Source: Palaemon carinicauda
Taxonomy: Eukaryota; Arthropoda; Malacostraca; Decapoda; Palaemonidae
Reading direction: 5' to 3'
Length of the DNA stretch: 64,000 nucleotides
NCBI RefSeq assembly: GCF_036898095.1
Contig: NC_090743.1
Span: 20,737,479-20,801,478, forward strand
Part shown: positions 1 through 10,600 of the stretch, piece by piece
Position numbering within the stretch: the first letter of the stretch is position 1
Layout: each line of letters opens with the position of its first letter
Position numbers and translations under genes: made by a program
The notes under the pieces: generated by a model
Databases searched by the model: none
The model's input: only the letters and a program-made list of their open reading frames with translations
Told to the model about the DNA's origin: nothing

Positions 1-475
1 AGTGACATTGCCCTATCAAGCAGGACAATGCCCTAGAGTCTGACCATATTACTTATGATCAGCGCCCAAGCCCCCTCTTCACCCAAGCTAGGACCAAGGG
101 GTGTCCGGCAATGGCTGCTGATGACTCAGCAGATAGACCTATAGGCTCCCCTAACCCTCCATCCTTAGCTTACAAGGATGGTGAGGTTACAGTGGCTAAA
201 GAAACTAACAATACTCAATTTTTTTTGTGTGTGGCTCATTTGCACCGACTCGCAGCGGTGCCCTTTTAGCTCTGAAAAAGTTTCCTGCTATCTGATTGGT
301 TAGAATGATCTTGTCCAACCAATCAGCGATCAGGAAACTATTCCGTGCTAAAAGGGAGCTCCTGCGAGTCGGTGCAAATCTGCCTCGATAAAAAGAATTG
401 ACTATAGTTGAGCGCGACTCGAACCCCAGTCTGGCGATCACCATGCAAGGACCCTATAACCAAGCCACCACAACC
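1..475 (-). repeat. SINE-B, tRNA-headed short interspersed element (interrupted by a MITE)
   Basis: Read on the minus strand, this element begins at 475 with a tRNA-like head. An A-box-like stretch TGGCTTGGTTA lies at 467-457 and a B box GGGTTCGAGTC at 426-416, which is the internal RNA polymerase III promoter layout of tRNA-derived SINEs. The body (about 1-210) recurs at 15003-15200, 30390-30600 and 61318-61830. Those copies share the blocks around 'ggctgctgatgactcagca' and 'gaccaagg'. A palindromic MITE splits the body from the head between about 213 and 402. The left end of the element runs off the window. The parent tRNA is not identified. Confidence 0.75.
213..402. mobile_element. Palindromic TA-flanked MITE, copy 1
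   Basis: Two long inverted arms meet around a short centre that contains 'attggtt' and 'aaccaat'. The arms share 'tttgcaccgactcgcagc' with copies at 5797-5990 and 37316-37440. The right end finishes GAC followed by TA. The left terminus is eroded. It sits inside the SINE-B element, so it arrived after the SINE. No coding capacity is seen, so it is a non-autonomous element. A TA target would fit a Tc1/mariner-like source, which is an inference. Confidence 0.75.
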
Positions 476-648
476 ATTATAGTATATTGCTTCTCCAACT
501 AAAGTTATAGCCTAGATTGTAATAATGATATTGATGATAATAATACTACTACTACTAATAATAATAATAATGGGCTTGCGTTCATTAATTCGTATTTTTT
601 AGATTTTTATTATTCTACATATTTGCAAAAATTATGTCGAAATATCTC

Positions 649-651
<3 letters not shown>

Positions 652-719
<68 letters not shown>
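652..719. repeat. (GA)n microsatellite
   Basis: About 68 bases of pure GA dinucleotide. The open frame across it encodes only Arg-Glu repeats and is not a gene. A short poly-C run with CA repeats follows at about 926-958. Confidence 0.95.
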
Positions 720-722
<3 letters not shown>

Positions 723-1039
723 CGTTAAATATTTAGTTTCTGATTATTTTCCTTTCCCATTTCCACTGATTCAAAACCCAATTTTAGAATATACATCATT
801 ACGGAACCTTTTCATTATCGAATTATTTTACGAAACGTTAAAAGTAACGTGTTTTTTTTTTCGGTAAAAGAAGGAATTATGAAAGATATAACTTTTTTTA
901 GGAAAAGATTATATTATGCCAACCGACCCCCCCCCCCCCCCCTACACACACACACACAAAATCACACATCATGATCAAGGGCGTAATGGCGTCATCCTGT
1001 GTCCTTGGGAACACATGCGAGACTCATGATTTCTGCAGT

Positions 1040-1157
1040 TTTTTCCCTTTCGGAGTGTCGTTTTCTAGAAGAGTTGCTTACCATAGCTGAAGAGCCTCTT
1101 CTACCCTTACCGAATGGAAAGTAGCCACTGAACAAATGCAGTGCAGTAGTTAACCAC
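1040..1157 (-). repeat. SINE-A fragment
   Basis: An internal piece of the 640-bp SINE-A family. It contains the conserved blocks 'gagtgtc...tctagaagag', 'cttaccatagctgaagag' and 'ctcttctacccttacc' seen in the fuller copies at 17733-18405, 28797-29443 and 54415-55040. Both ends are truncated. It abuts the LINE-Z fragment on its right. Confidence 0.7.
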
Positions 1158-1927
1158 TTGTTTACTTTACTATACTTTAAGGGCTGCTTTTCTGGATCTA
1201 TACAGCAGGGGAACTCTACTCCTTACAGGACCCTCCACAGTCATTTTATCATGTTCGTTCGAAAGTATTTAACATTTCACTCCACATATTGCTCATTTAT
1301 TGTCAAATCCACATTACCGAAACCCATAGAGAACAATAAAGTCTTCAGTTTCCCCTTGAAAGCTTTAATATCTTTCGGGTGTCTAGTGAAAGCTTATTGT
1401 ATAGTCTCGGGGCCGCATATTTAAAGGCTACAGAGCCTACAGTAAACATATATCTAGATTACAATTATTTGAAACCATCTGTAACTATTCATGTCAACAC
1501 GATTTGTTGGCGACACGATATGTAGAAATTCTCTTGAATAATTTGGACGTCCGGTTCTGATAACTTGACGGGTTATTGTACATATTTTAAACTCAATTTT
1601 CAATTTAGGAGGCAGCCCGTGTAAATCAATTAGTATACAATAGGAGTGATCCTTTCTTGGGGTGGGTCACCTTGTATCAGTCTTGCTCCCCTGTTTACTA
1701 TTTTTTTTTAATTTCTTAAGTTGCACTTTTGGTAAATTGTATTAGATGGAGTTACAGTAGTCAGTCCTGGTATTAACACAGTTCATCACGTTTCTTTAAA
1801 AATATGTTCATCCTGGTATTTCTTTTTAAAAGCTATGTTCCTAAGATGATAAGCAGCAGTTCTTACTACATTATTTGTTTGGGCATTGAAAGACAAGTTA
1901 CATTTAGAGATATGCCTAAATCATGAA
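1158..1927 (-). pseudogene. LINE-Z reverse transcriptase C-terminal remnant
   Basis: The minus strand carries scattered blocks typical of the region after the catalytic part of a non-LTR reverse transcriptase, such as FKYAAPRLYNKL and SPTNRVD, broken by many stops and frameshifts. The segment 1158-1600 aligns by eye with 41775-42215, including 'gaaccatctgtaactatt' and 'ggttctgataacttga'. So this is a dispersed family with at least two copies of its 3' region. The upstream side is cut where the LINE-1 element begins at about 1924, which suggests LINE-1 inserted into this older copy. It is not functional. Confidence 0.65.
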
Positions 1928-2176
1928 CTTTATTATTATTATTATTATTACTATCCAAGCTACAACCCTCATTGGAAAAGCAAGATGCTATAAGCCCAGG
2001 GGCTCCAATAGGGAAAAATAGCCCAGTGAGGAAAGGAAATAAGGAAATAAATAACTGAAGAGAACAAATTAACAATAAATCATTCTAAAAAAAAGTAATG
2101 TCAAAAAGAGATATATCATATATAAACTATTAACAACGTCAACAACAAAAATGTCATATATAAACTATAAAAAGAC

Positions 2177-2761
2177 TCATGTCCGTCTGGTCAACAAAAA
2201 AGCATTTGCTCCAACTTTGAACTTTTGAAGTTCTACTGATTCAACAACCCGATTAGGAAGATCATTCCACAACTTGGTAACAGCTGGAATAAAACTTCTA
2301 GAGTACTGCGTAGTATTGAGTCTTATGATGGAGAAGGCCTGGCTATTAGAATTAACTGCCTGCCTAGTATTACGAACAGGATAGAATTGTCCAGGGAGAT
2401 CTGAATGTAAAGGATGGTCAGAGTTATGAAAAATCTTATGCAACATGCACAATGAACTAATTGATCGACGGTGCCAGAGATTAATATCTAGATCAGGAAT
2501 AAGAAATTTAATAGACCGTAAGTTTCTGTCCAACAAATTAAGATGAGAATCAGCAGCTGAAGACCAGACAGGAGAACAATACTCAAAACAAGGTAGAATA
2601 AAAGAATTAAAACACTTCTTCAGAATAGATTGATCACCGAATATCTTAAAAGACTTTCTCAATAAGCCAATTTTTTGTGCAATTGAAGAAGACACAGACC
2701 TTATATGTTTCTCAAAAGTAAATTTGCTGTCAAGAATCACGCCTAAAATTTTGAAAGTCAT
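2177..2761 (-). pseudogene. LINE-1 ORF2 C-terminal part, displaced by a frameshift
   Basis: This open stretch of about 194 codons begins with FKILGVILDSKFTF, the usual sequence after the reverse transcriptase palm in CR1/Jockey-type LINEs. It ends with the common C-terminal motif PAVTKLWNDLPNRVV. It overlaps the main frame by about 30 bases and continues it in a different frame, so one small indel near 2730-2761 separates the two. It is the thumb and C-terminal domain of the polyprotein, not an independent gene. Because only one lesion is visible, the element may be fairly young, or the shift may be specific to this copy. Confidence 0.85.
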
Positions 2762-5123
2762 ACAAATTTAAAGAAACATTATCAATACTGAGATCTGGAT
2801 GTTGAGGAGCCACCGTCCTTGACCTACTTACAATCATACTTTGAGTTTTGTTAGGATTCAACTTCATACCCCATAATTTGCACCATGCACTAATTTTAGC
2901 TAAATCTCTATTAAGGGATTCACCAACCCCAGATCTACATTCAGGGGATGGAATTGATGCAAAGAGAGTAGCATCATCTGCATATGCAACAAGCTTATTT
3001 TCTAGGCCAAACCACATGTCATGTGTATATAGTATGAAAAGTAATGGGCCAAGAACACTACCCTGTGGAACACCGGATATCACATTCCTATACTCACTAT
3101 GGTGCCCATCAACAACAACTCTTTGAGATCTACTGCTTAAAAAATCAATAATAATGCTAAGAAACGACCCACCCACTCCCAACTGTTTCAGTTTGAAAAC
3201 AAGGGCCTCATGATTAACACGGTCAAAGGCAGCACTAAAATCAAGGCCAATCATACGAACTTCCCGACCACAATCAAGGGATTTCTGTACTGCATTGGAG
3301 ATTGTAAGAAGGGCATCACATGCTCCAAGGCCTTTCCGAAAACCAAATTGCAAACTAGGGAATAGATGATTACCTTCAGCAAACCTATTAAGACGTTTTG
3401 CCAGAAGACGTTCAAAAACTTTAGATAATATGGGAGTTATGGAAATTGGGCGGTAATCAGTGGGACTTGAGCTACCACAAACACATTTACATAGGGGAGT
3501 AACATTACCAATTCTCCAACAAGTGCTAAAAGCTCCTCTTCTTGCTAACTTGCGTAAAATAACAGATAACTTTGGAGCTAAGAAATCTGCTGTCTTTATA
3601 AAAAACAAAGGAAAAATACCATTAGGGTCTACACCTCCATAAGCATCAAGGTCCATCAACAGAGCTTTAATCTCACGAGATCGAAAAGCTAAACTAGTTA
3701 GTTTAGCCTCAGGAAAACAGGAATGAGGAAGTTCAAGTTTTTCATTACTCTGTTTACTGTCAAAAACATCAGCCAAAAGGGTTGCCTTTTCCTTTGGACA
3801 GTGAGTGACTGAGCCATCTGGTTTAAGTAAAGGAGGAACTGTTGCATCTACACCAAAGAGTGCGGATTTAAGGGTAGACCACCATTTATGTTCCTGAGTT
3901 GTACCAGAGAGGGTTTCTTTTATGATTAAATTGTACTCCTTTTCAGTTGAGGCATAAACTCTCTGAGCAAAAGCTCGAAGCTGAGTATAGTTGTTCCAGG
4001 TCAAATCTGATCTGTTACCCTTCCAAAGGTGATAGGCCTCCTGCTTCTCCAAATAAGCACGTCTACAATCATCATTGAACCACGGTTTGTCCTTCATTCG
4101 GTACCTTAGCACACGAGAAGGGATACGCCTATCAATTATGTTGACTAGATTCTCATTCAAAGGGACAACAGGATCTACACTATTATATAATTGTGACCAA
4201 TTCAAGCACAAAAGATCATGCAAAATCCCATTCCAGTCTGCTTGGGATTTCATATAAATTTTACAAGAATATGATATATCAGGGACAGGCTGCTCAGTCT
4301 TCACTAATAATGAAATCAAGGCATGATCAGAAGTCCCGACTGGAGAACCAACCTTACTAGTTATAACGCCAGGGGAGTCAGTGTATACGAGGTCCAAGCA
4401 ATTACCAGACCTGTGAGTAGCTTCATTTATGATTTGCTCACAGCCTGATTCTGAGGCAAAGTCTAAAGCTCTTAAGCCATGGCGATCGGTAGGAGAGATA
4501 GAACTCAACCACTCCCTATGGTGAGCATTAAAATCACCAACAAAGACAAACGAAGCCTTTCTATCATCTTCTTGTATCTTAGCCATAATGGTAAGAAGAC
4601 AATCAAAGATAGAATCATCCATGTCTGGATTCCGGTAGATTGAACACAAATAAAAGTTGTTATGCCTGCCACAAACTTTTATTACCTGAATCTCATGACA
4701 TCCACATTGATAGCAGGACTTATGAGAAGCAGGGTACTCGGTCCTAATATACACCGCCATTCCCCTGGCCCTAGGAATGGAATCACGTTTCAGCATTATT
4801 GGCTTCTTAAAACCATTTATAAGGAGCTCAGATGAGTGCCTCATATTAGAAACCAAAGTTTCTGAGCACAAAAGAATATCATACTGTCTGGACGCAACTG
4901 TAAGGTCTCGGATATTTGCATGAAGACCACGAATATTGCAATACAGAAGACGACATTGACGAAATCTAGGACGTACTGGTCCCGGATTTTGCTCAATGTC
5001 TCCAGACAGCATAAGAATTAATAGAAATAAAAAAGAGACATCATACTTAAAAACTAGATTAACAAGAATTAAAACAAAAACAATATGTACAGAATAATAA
5101 TAAAAGTGATTGATGATATCCAT
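2730..5123 (-). pseudogene. LINE-1 ORF2: 2A peptide, APE endonuclease and reverse transcriptase
   Basis: The frame is 797 codons. Residues 1-40 are hydrophobic and resemble a signal or membrane leader. Residues 41-49 read GDIEQNPGP, the hallmark of 2A ribosome-skipping peptides. An exonuclease-endonuclease-phosphatase domain follows, with CNIRGL at about 62-67, SETL at 87-90, VGDFNAHH at 195-202 and the catalytic SDH at 265-267. The reverse transcriptase has FSAAFD at 629-634, GVPQGS at about 684-689 and the catalytic YADD at 714-717. Such proteins nick target DNA and copy the element's RNA into it. The frame ends at residue 797 through a frameshift; the C-terminal end is in the overlapping frame at 2177-2761. 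No separate ORF1 gag-like frame is recognised upstream, so the element is either single-ORF or 5' truncated. The start used is the first ATG, which places the 2A motif near the N terminus. Confidence 0.9.
4977..5027 (-). other. 2A-type translational recoding motif in LINE-1
   Basis: Residues 33-49 of the LINE-1 frame form a hydrophobic run followed by SGDIEQNPGP, matching the D(V/I)ExNPGP consensus. In characterised 2A peptides the ribosome fails to link the final Gly and Pro and then resumes, giving two products. Here the break would fall between residues 48 and 49 and release a short hydrophobic leader from the endonuclease/reverse transcriptase. 2A-like motifs are known near the N termini of some APE-type LINEs in animals and trypanosomes. 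The motif is read directly from the sequence; activity is inferred. Confidence 0.85.
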
Positions 5124-5329
5124 AGACTATAGTAAAAAGTCGGAAAAACTGGTCAACATGGAGGAGCCGATACACCATGCAAGGCTAAATACCCTCCAGG
5201 ATAGCCACTTCAACTGAAGGGAGGACAGTAAGGATGGTTTTGAGAAGAAAAAATCAGAAAAAGGAAAAGACAACCTCTTGATAAACCAGATTTTGGGGCA
5301 GAGTTGTTATTTGTGCTTATTTGAATAAC

Positions 5330-5790
5330 ACCCAATGTTACGTTCAACTTTGTACACGATATCGATTATGCAAAATCTAGTCAAAAGGTTTATCAGACAA
5401 TAGCAAAACATTAACAGCAAACGAAAATGATAGCCAACAAACATAACATATAACTATATTTAATATTTATCAGTATTAAACAGGATTTACAGTATTATAC
5501 AAGATTCACCGAATACTCGCAGCACACCAAAGTTAGATAATGTACATGAGTTCTTACAAAGAAGTAGATCTTGAGTTGACCTCACAAACTTCTTTGCAGC
5601 GAGGGACAGACGACGTTGCTTAGTTTCAGATCTAAAAGGTTGATTTGTAGAAACACGGCTTTTGACGTTAAACAGATGAATTTTTTAACTCCTGTATCTT
5701 CTTCAAGATATTATATCGTTGCAAGTTCAGTAAGAAATTCCATGTCACAGTGGATGTAGCTTAAATGTCTCGCAAACACCAGCGGTATAA
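5330..5790. other. Unassigned AT-rich stretch
   Basis: This lies between the LINE-1 5' region and the second MITE. I see no plausible exon, repeat match within the window or tandem structure. Confidence 0.5.
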
Positions 5791-5796
5791 TAGTCA

Positions 5797-5990
5797 ATAG
5801 TCCATTTCTTTTAGCGAAGCAGATTTGCACCGACGCGCAACGGTGCCCTTTTAGCTCGGAAAAGTTTCCTGATCGCTGATTGGTTAGAATTATCTTGTCC
5901 AACCAATCAGCGATCAGGAAACTTTCCCGAGCTAAAAGGGCACCGCTGCGAGCCTGTGCAAATATGCCTCGCTAAAAGAAATTGACTATA
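5797..5990. mobile_element. Palindromic TA-flanked MITE, copy 2 (most complete)
   Basis: This is an almost perfect 194-bp palindrome. The left arm starts with TA then GTCCATTTCTTTTAGCGA. The right arm ends, read on the other strand, with GTCAATTTCTTTTAGCGA followed by TA. The arms include 'ggtgcccttttagctcgg' and 'tttcctgatcgctgattggtt'. The loop is about 15 bp ('agaattatcttgtcc'). It has no coding capacity. The TA at both ends fits a TA target-site duplication. Confidence 0.85.
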
Positions 5991-6219
5991 GTCTCCCTCA
6001 TCTCGCTCGTCACCTGTCCTTTATATACCAGGAGCCAATACTCCCGAATGTTTTGACAGACGAGATGCTCCCAGGACTAGTATCACGCAACATGACGGAG
6101 CACCAGGGACTCACTCTCGAATCTTCTTAATGGAGCCGAAGCAGTATCTAGAACTCTCATCCCAGAACACAACGATATTTCAGAATCACGAATTACATTA
6201 ACATCTATGAATATATTAA

Positions 6220-6800
6220 TTGTTTTATTTTTACATCATATATAAAAAATAATCCCTTTTCACAAGTTTTATAATGTAATATAAAAAAATCTAACGTACA
6301 TATAACACCCAAGTTTCTTACGCTGTTTCTCTTCCCAATCACTATGAGCTCAGTTTTATTTTTATTTAATTTTAGTTGTTTGATTGTCATCCATTCCCTA
6401 ACACTGGAAAGAAATCCTTTTAGTGTCAGTATTGTCGTCTATATCATTTATGGAGAAGTAAAATTGTGTTATCATCTGCAAATAGTTATAACTTCACTCA
6501 ATGCCTTTGTAGTCTTTTCAACAGACAAGTAGTATAAATACAGAATAAGATTAGTCCCAGTACACTCCCCCTGAGATACCCCTCTGTTCAAAGGTTCCTA
6601 TGAAGAATAAGAGTTTCCATTTTGCACACTAACTTCTGTCAACCGAGTAGTCTTTTAAGTGTTCAAAAGCTTGATCTTCATTAACGATGGACTTCAGATC
6701 ATTTAGTAGCAGTTCATGCACGACTGTAGCAAAAGCAGCACTAAGATATAGCAATATTAAAATGCCACATTTTTTTTCATCCATCATTTCCTTGAGCAAA
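6220..6800 (-). pseudogene. Decayed LINE reverse transcriptase fragment (LINE-Z type)
   Basis: The minus strand retains the blocks LKLNKNKTELIVIGKRNS and RNLGV, which follow the YADD box in many CR1-like reverse transcriptases. Before them lie degenerate traces of the palm domain, broken by stops and frameshifts. It may belong to the same family as 1158-1927, because these blocks normally sit just upstream of what survives there, but the two pieces do not overlap, so this is inference. No function is expected. Confidence 0.6.
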
Positions 6801-6814
6801 GAAAATTTGTTTAA

Positions 6815-6950
6815 TTATCTTTGACTTGTCAGGCGTATGAGGAAAGATGAGAATTTGCAAAGAATAGAACAGACTATTTGGTTTATGTGTATACAAAGGA
6901 AAAATAGGCTGTAATCAGAGAGTGATCCAATGTAAAATGAGGCCTAGAGA
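6815..6950 (-). repeat. SINE-A fragment
   Basis: It contains the family blocks 'tgtcaggcgtatgaggaaag' and 'cagactatttggtttatgtg', comparable with 54870-54990 in a fuller copy. It is truncated at both ends and moderately diverged. Confidence 0.7.
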
Positions 6951-7167
6951 TTGAACAGTAATCTTTTTTAGAACAGAAATTCGGAATAAAACTTAAGTTA
7001 GTAGGTTCCATTCTAGAGTGCAAGAGTTGGATTTTCCCAATAATATAATTTTAGCCCTATTTAATGTGAATATTTGAATTATGATGATAAAGATAATATT
7101 GATAATGATTTACATGATTCGTGTAACACTAAAAGGTTAATAAAAATATTATGATCTTGGTACACCT

Positions 7168-7173
7168 TTTATT
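7168..7173 (-). terminator. Candidate polyadenylation signal of the LDLa/C-type lectin gene
   Basis: AATAAA on the minus strand, about 300 bases beyond the stop codon at 7475. Its distance and strand fit a 3' untranslated region of ordinary length. No transcript evidence is available. Confidence 0.4.
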
Positions 7174-7288
7174 TGGCGGGACCAAGTGTCTATTTTGTTG
7201 CTAATTAATACATTCTAGGCACTATTTGCTGTCCGCAGGACATTGGAACAAGTCCTTGAAGGGTCATGGGACAGCCCCTTCAAAACAC

Positions 7289-7495
7289 AAGGACGTTCCC
7301 TCCGAACCTGAAGATGTGCCTGTGGGCTCTAAGAACGTGCCTTTAGAATCTAAACATATATCTTTAGAATATGAGAGCGTGGCATTAGGATACTAGAACA
7401 CAGATTACACCTATATGATTCTAGAATAGGAAATGGGATTTGAGGACACGGTCACAGAACCCGAGGATGCGCCCCTAGAATTTAGGACGTTTGGG
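7289..7495. repeat. Degenerate 21-bp tandem repeat overlapping the 3' end of the lectin gene
   Basis: Units resemble 'agaacgtgcctttagaatct' with a spacing of about 21-22 bp. They recur roughly seven times with interruptions. The last unit lies over the lectin stop codon and final residues. The unit length is a multiple of three, so one plus-strand frame reads as a loose seven-residue repeat, but it has stops and is not taken as a gene. Confidence 0.5.
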
Positions 7496-7691
7496 GAAAT
7501 CGAGACCCTCATAAACACAGAGAGGGCTCTTTTTTCTCAGGCAGTCTTCGTCAGTCATGTGGAAGGAATGTTCGAAGGAAAGGCTGACGCACTCGCCCTT
7601 GGGCACCTCCTCTGGGACCTGGTAGTAGCGATAGCATCGAGTCTCTGACTTGGCCGTGGTGACATTTCGCGTGAGGCAGGTGGGGCTGTAC
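7475..7691 (-). CDS. Lectin gene exon 8: end of C-type lectin fold and stop
   Basis: The acceptor is a pyrimidine-rich tract ending CAACAG. The first base completes an Arg codon with exon 7. It encodes 71 residues, including CVSLSFEHSFHMTDEDC and SPLCVYE, the last conserved cysteines of a C-type lectin domain. The usual WND calcium motif is replaced by FHMTDED. A short basic tail ends in KRPKF before TAG at 7477-7475. Confidence 0.9.
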
Positions 7692-10600
7692 CTGTTGATA
7701 GATAAAAAAAATATTAGAAATTGCCTTTGCAGAGGTATGACACGACTCTTGTGTACCTGTGAAGCAACTTTACCTGGTTGAGAGAGTAGAGAGTAGAATT
7801 CCCCTACAGTATGGATCAAAATAGCAGCCCCTAAAGTAAAGTAAGACTGACCAGGTATAAGGAAATTATAGTGGACTCTGCTTGTGAAGGAAAAGACAGC
7901 ACTGGATTTGTATTAGTATTGAAAGAAGTGGAATGGTAGACTGGTCCTACAGAAAACGTAATACAGTATATAGAACAGGCGCTGTAACTGTATTGGGAAG
8001 TTAGAATAAGACACTACACGCTGCAGAAAATATATCCTATGGGACTCCCAGTGCAGGTAGATATTGCATAATAACACTCATTATGCTTTAAACATTTCTC
8101 TTCCAATTGTAACTTCTATGAGGCTGGCGAATTGTGTAATGTACTTTACAAAGTTTTCATCTAAAGCTAACATTACACATGATTCTTTTACTATTGATAT
8201 CAAGAATCAGGATATACATTTCCAAAAAGAAAAAACTGTGTAAAACATCAATAATGTGTCTTACGAATTGAATAATACTGAATTAAGCCATAGTTTCCTA
8301 AGCCACATCGATAACAATGTTTTTTAAAGATTATGGCTTAAGCGAACACACAAGGATAGAGGATTCCACATTCTGAAAGTGAAAGATATAAATAAAAGTG
8401 TTTCTCATTCATTCTGGGGGACACTCGAGTTTTGGACTAATAACATAATGTATTTTAATTGATTTAGTGTGTGTGTAACTTCCCTGTATTCTAATAGGTT
8501 GTACTTAATGATTTTACCTTGTAGCCCAGTATGGAGACCCCAACTCCATAGGAGAATCATCCAGCCATGTCCATCCAGTGGTATTTTTGAAGTAACCCCC
8601 AATCCAGAAATCGGAAGGCAATTCTGGAAAAAATAAACAAAGTTTCCAAAAAGCATGTCACTATTTCCGCTAACTTTTTTCCATTGGATGATTATTCCCA
8701 CATTTGTTATCAATTTACGAAAGTATGTGAGAAAACCATGTAGAGATGAATAATAAATACATTTAGTTCCCTTCAACTTACACAAGCTAGTTGTCACCCT
8801 ATTTCGTGACACTTCCTCTATCTATGTTTAAATTAATCATAAAGAAGGATCATCTTAATATTAGCCCAAATAGAGATTTTACTATAATGAGTTTAGTTCC
8901 CACCATTTTGTAAAATCTCAGAAGGATCATCATACTCGATTGCACGGCAAAGAAACTTTGAACCACTAGTTTTTAATCATCCAGGGTAGAGGGGCTAGTA
9001 ACACAAAGGGCAGAGTCTGTTCTTGAAGTAAATTTAAGAGGATTCAGTTAGATTTAGGACTTTACCGTGTTTCTGCAGGTGTTGAACTATGTCTGCATAC
9101 TGACTGACGTTCCTGAATGTTAAGAGGTCGCCGCCCAAGACCTTGCAGAATTCACGAGACTCACCCCAGCTCATCTGTAGGAAAAATAATCATCAAGTGT
9201 GGTCCGAAAGACAACTGAAATAGATTTGACTTAAGGACAAAGAAGGGTATATTCAATTATGCTGTATACATTTTTAACTGATATTGGGCAATTTTGCTTG
9301 CTTTGTAGCATGCCTCTATTGAAATTTCGTGATTACTTTAGCAAATAAAGTGTAGGATTATAGAAGAGTTGCAGTTTAAATTTGTATGATAATTTGTACA
9401 ATGCATAGTCTGATTAACTAAAAGTCTTATGCACAGGACCCACTAAATGGATCTGAGTTATTCATATTAATATGAAATACAAAAGGGCAGATATTTGTCT
9501 ATTTAGACTTGTTTTTTTGTCTGTATATATGATTAGAGAGACGACAGAGGCCGTAAGAAAGACAGTATCTCAACTTACACTGCCAATGTAGAAAATTGAG
9601 ATGCACTGATCTCCCACCAGTGTGTACATACTAGGGCAGTGCGAGTGAGAGATCGTGTGGGGTAAGCGAGTCGTAAACTGTGCTGCCAATCGGTACGATT
9701 CGTTGAGGTTATTTTCTGTGGAATAGAAATAGTGTAATCAGGATCCGTACTAGCAGCTACAAACTTTGGGTGCGAAACTTTGTTACAACTTGTGGAAAAA
9801 AGATTACCCATCACTTAACACTATAACCTGAAAGTTCACCTCGTGATAAGAAAAGATTACTTTTACATTTTATATATATGAATGTACGTGTTATTTCACC
9901 TCACTTGTAAAAAGAAAAAAAATACTGGTTACTTGTCCTTACTTGTAAACAGAACATTTTACCTGTGACCTTTCTTATAAACAGAACATTTTATCTGTAA
10001 CCTTACTTATAAACAAAACATTTTATGTATAACCTTACTTATAAACAGAACATTTTACATGTGACCTTACTTATAAACAGAACATTTTATCTGTAACCTT
10101 GCTTATAAACAAAACATTTTATCTGTAACCTTACTTATAAACAGAACATTTTACCTGTCAGTGCATCTAAATTTATTCGGAAAACTTACCTCTTACTACT
10201 GGTCCTAGCGTAATGTTGCTGAGCTTATTGATTGTTCCGCTTCTAAGCATCTGCAATAGGTAAATAAATAGATAAATACAAAATAACATCAAAAGTAAGT
10301 ACTGGTGCAGTCTTTAGAACGTATTCTTTAATACCTGGAGTATACTAACATTCTTTTGAAATATTTTGTGTATCATGACATTCAGTAGTTGTCTTGCATT
10401 TATCATATTTAAAGGCTATCTTCAGTGTTATTAATTTATAGTAAACTATAAAAAAAAATATCGAAAATCTTATTTCAGTGCTGTTATTAATGAAGAAAAT
10501 TAAAAATCATGAATTAAAGGTTTTATGCTCGCATATTAATTATCCTTAAATTGGAACATCAAGAAAATTGAAAACCAAATTGTTATCCTTTTTTTTTTTT

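Larger units (their letters stand above)
1924..5300 (-). mobile_element. LINE-1: near-complete APE-type non-LTR retrotransposon
   Basis: The element runs on the minus strand. A 5' untranslated part (about 5124-5300) recurs at 24752-24950. Next come a long endonuclease/reverse transcriptase frame (2730-5123) and its frameshifted C-terminal end (2177-2761). A roughly 250-bp 3' untranslated region then ends in an (ATT)n tail at about 1928-1950. The last 150 bp, with 'ggatgctataagcccagg', are shared with SINE-A elements across the window. That suggests SINE-A is mobilised by this LINE. A rotted second copy is at 20004-23345, with 3' fragments at 15625-15990 and 50822-51345 and an internal fragment at 32305-32485. 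Domain order fits the CR1/L2/Jockey assemblage; the exact clade needs a phylogeny. Confidence 0.88.

Noticed and set aside
409..475. A genuine tRNA gene on the minus strand
   Set aside because: The A and B boxes are present, but the sequence leads into a repeated SINE body and the arms do not pair into a convincing cloverleaf, so it is the head of a SINE.
7433..7648. Plus-strand frame antisense to lectin exon 8
   Set aside because: The minus strand has a spliced, domain-bearing exon here; the plus-strand frame has no motif and contains part of the 21-bp repeat.
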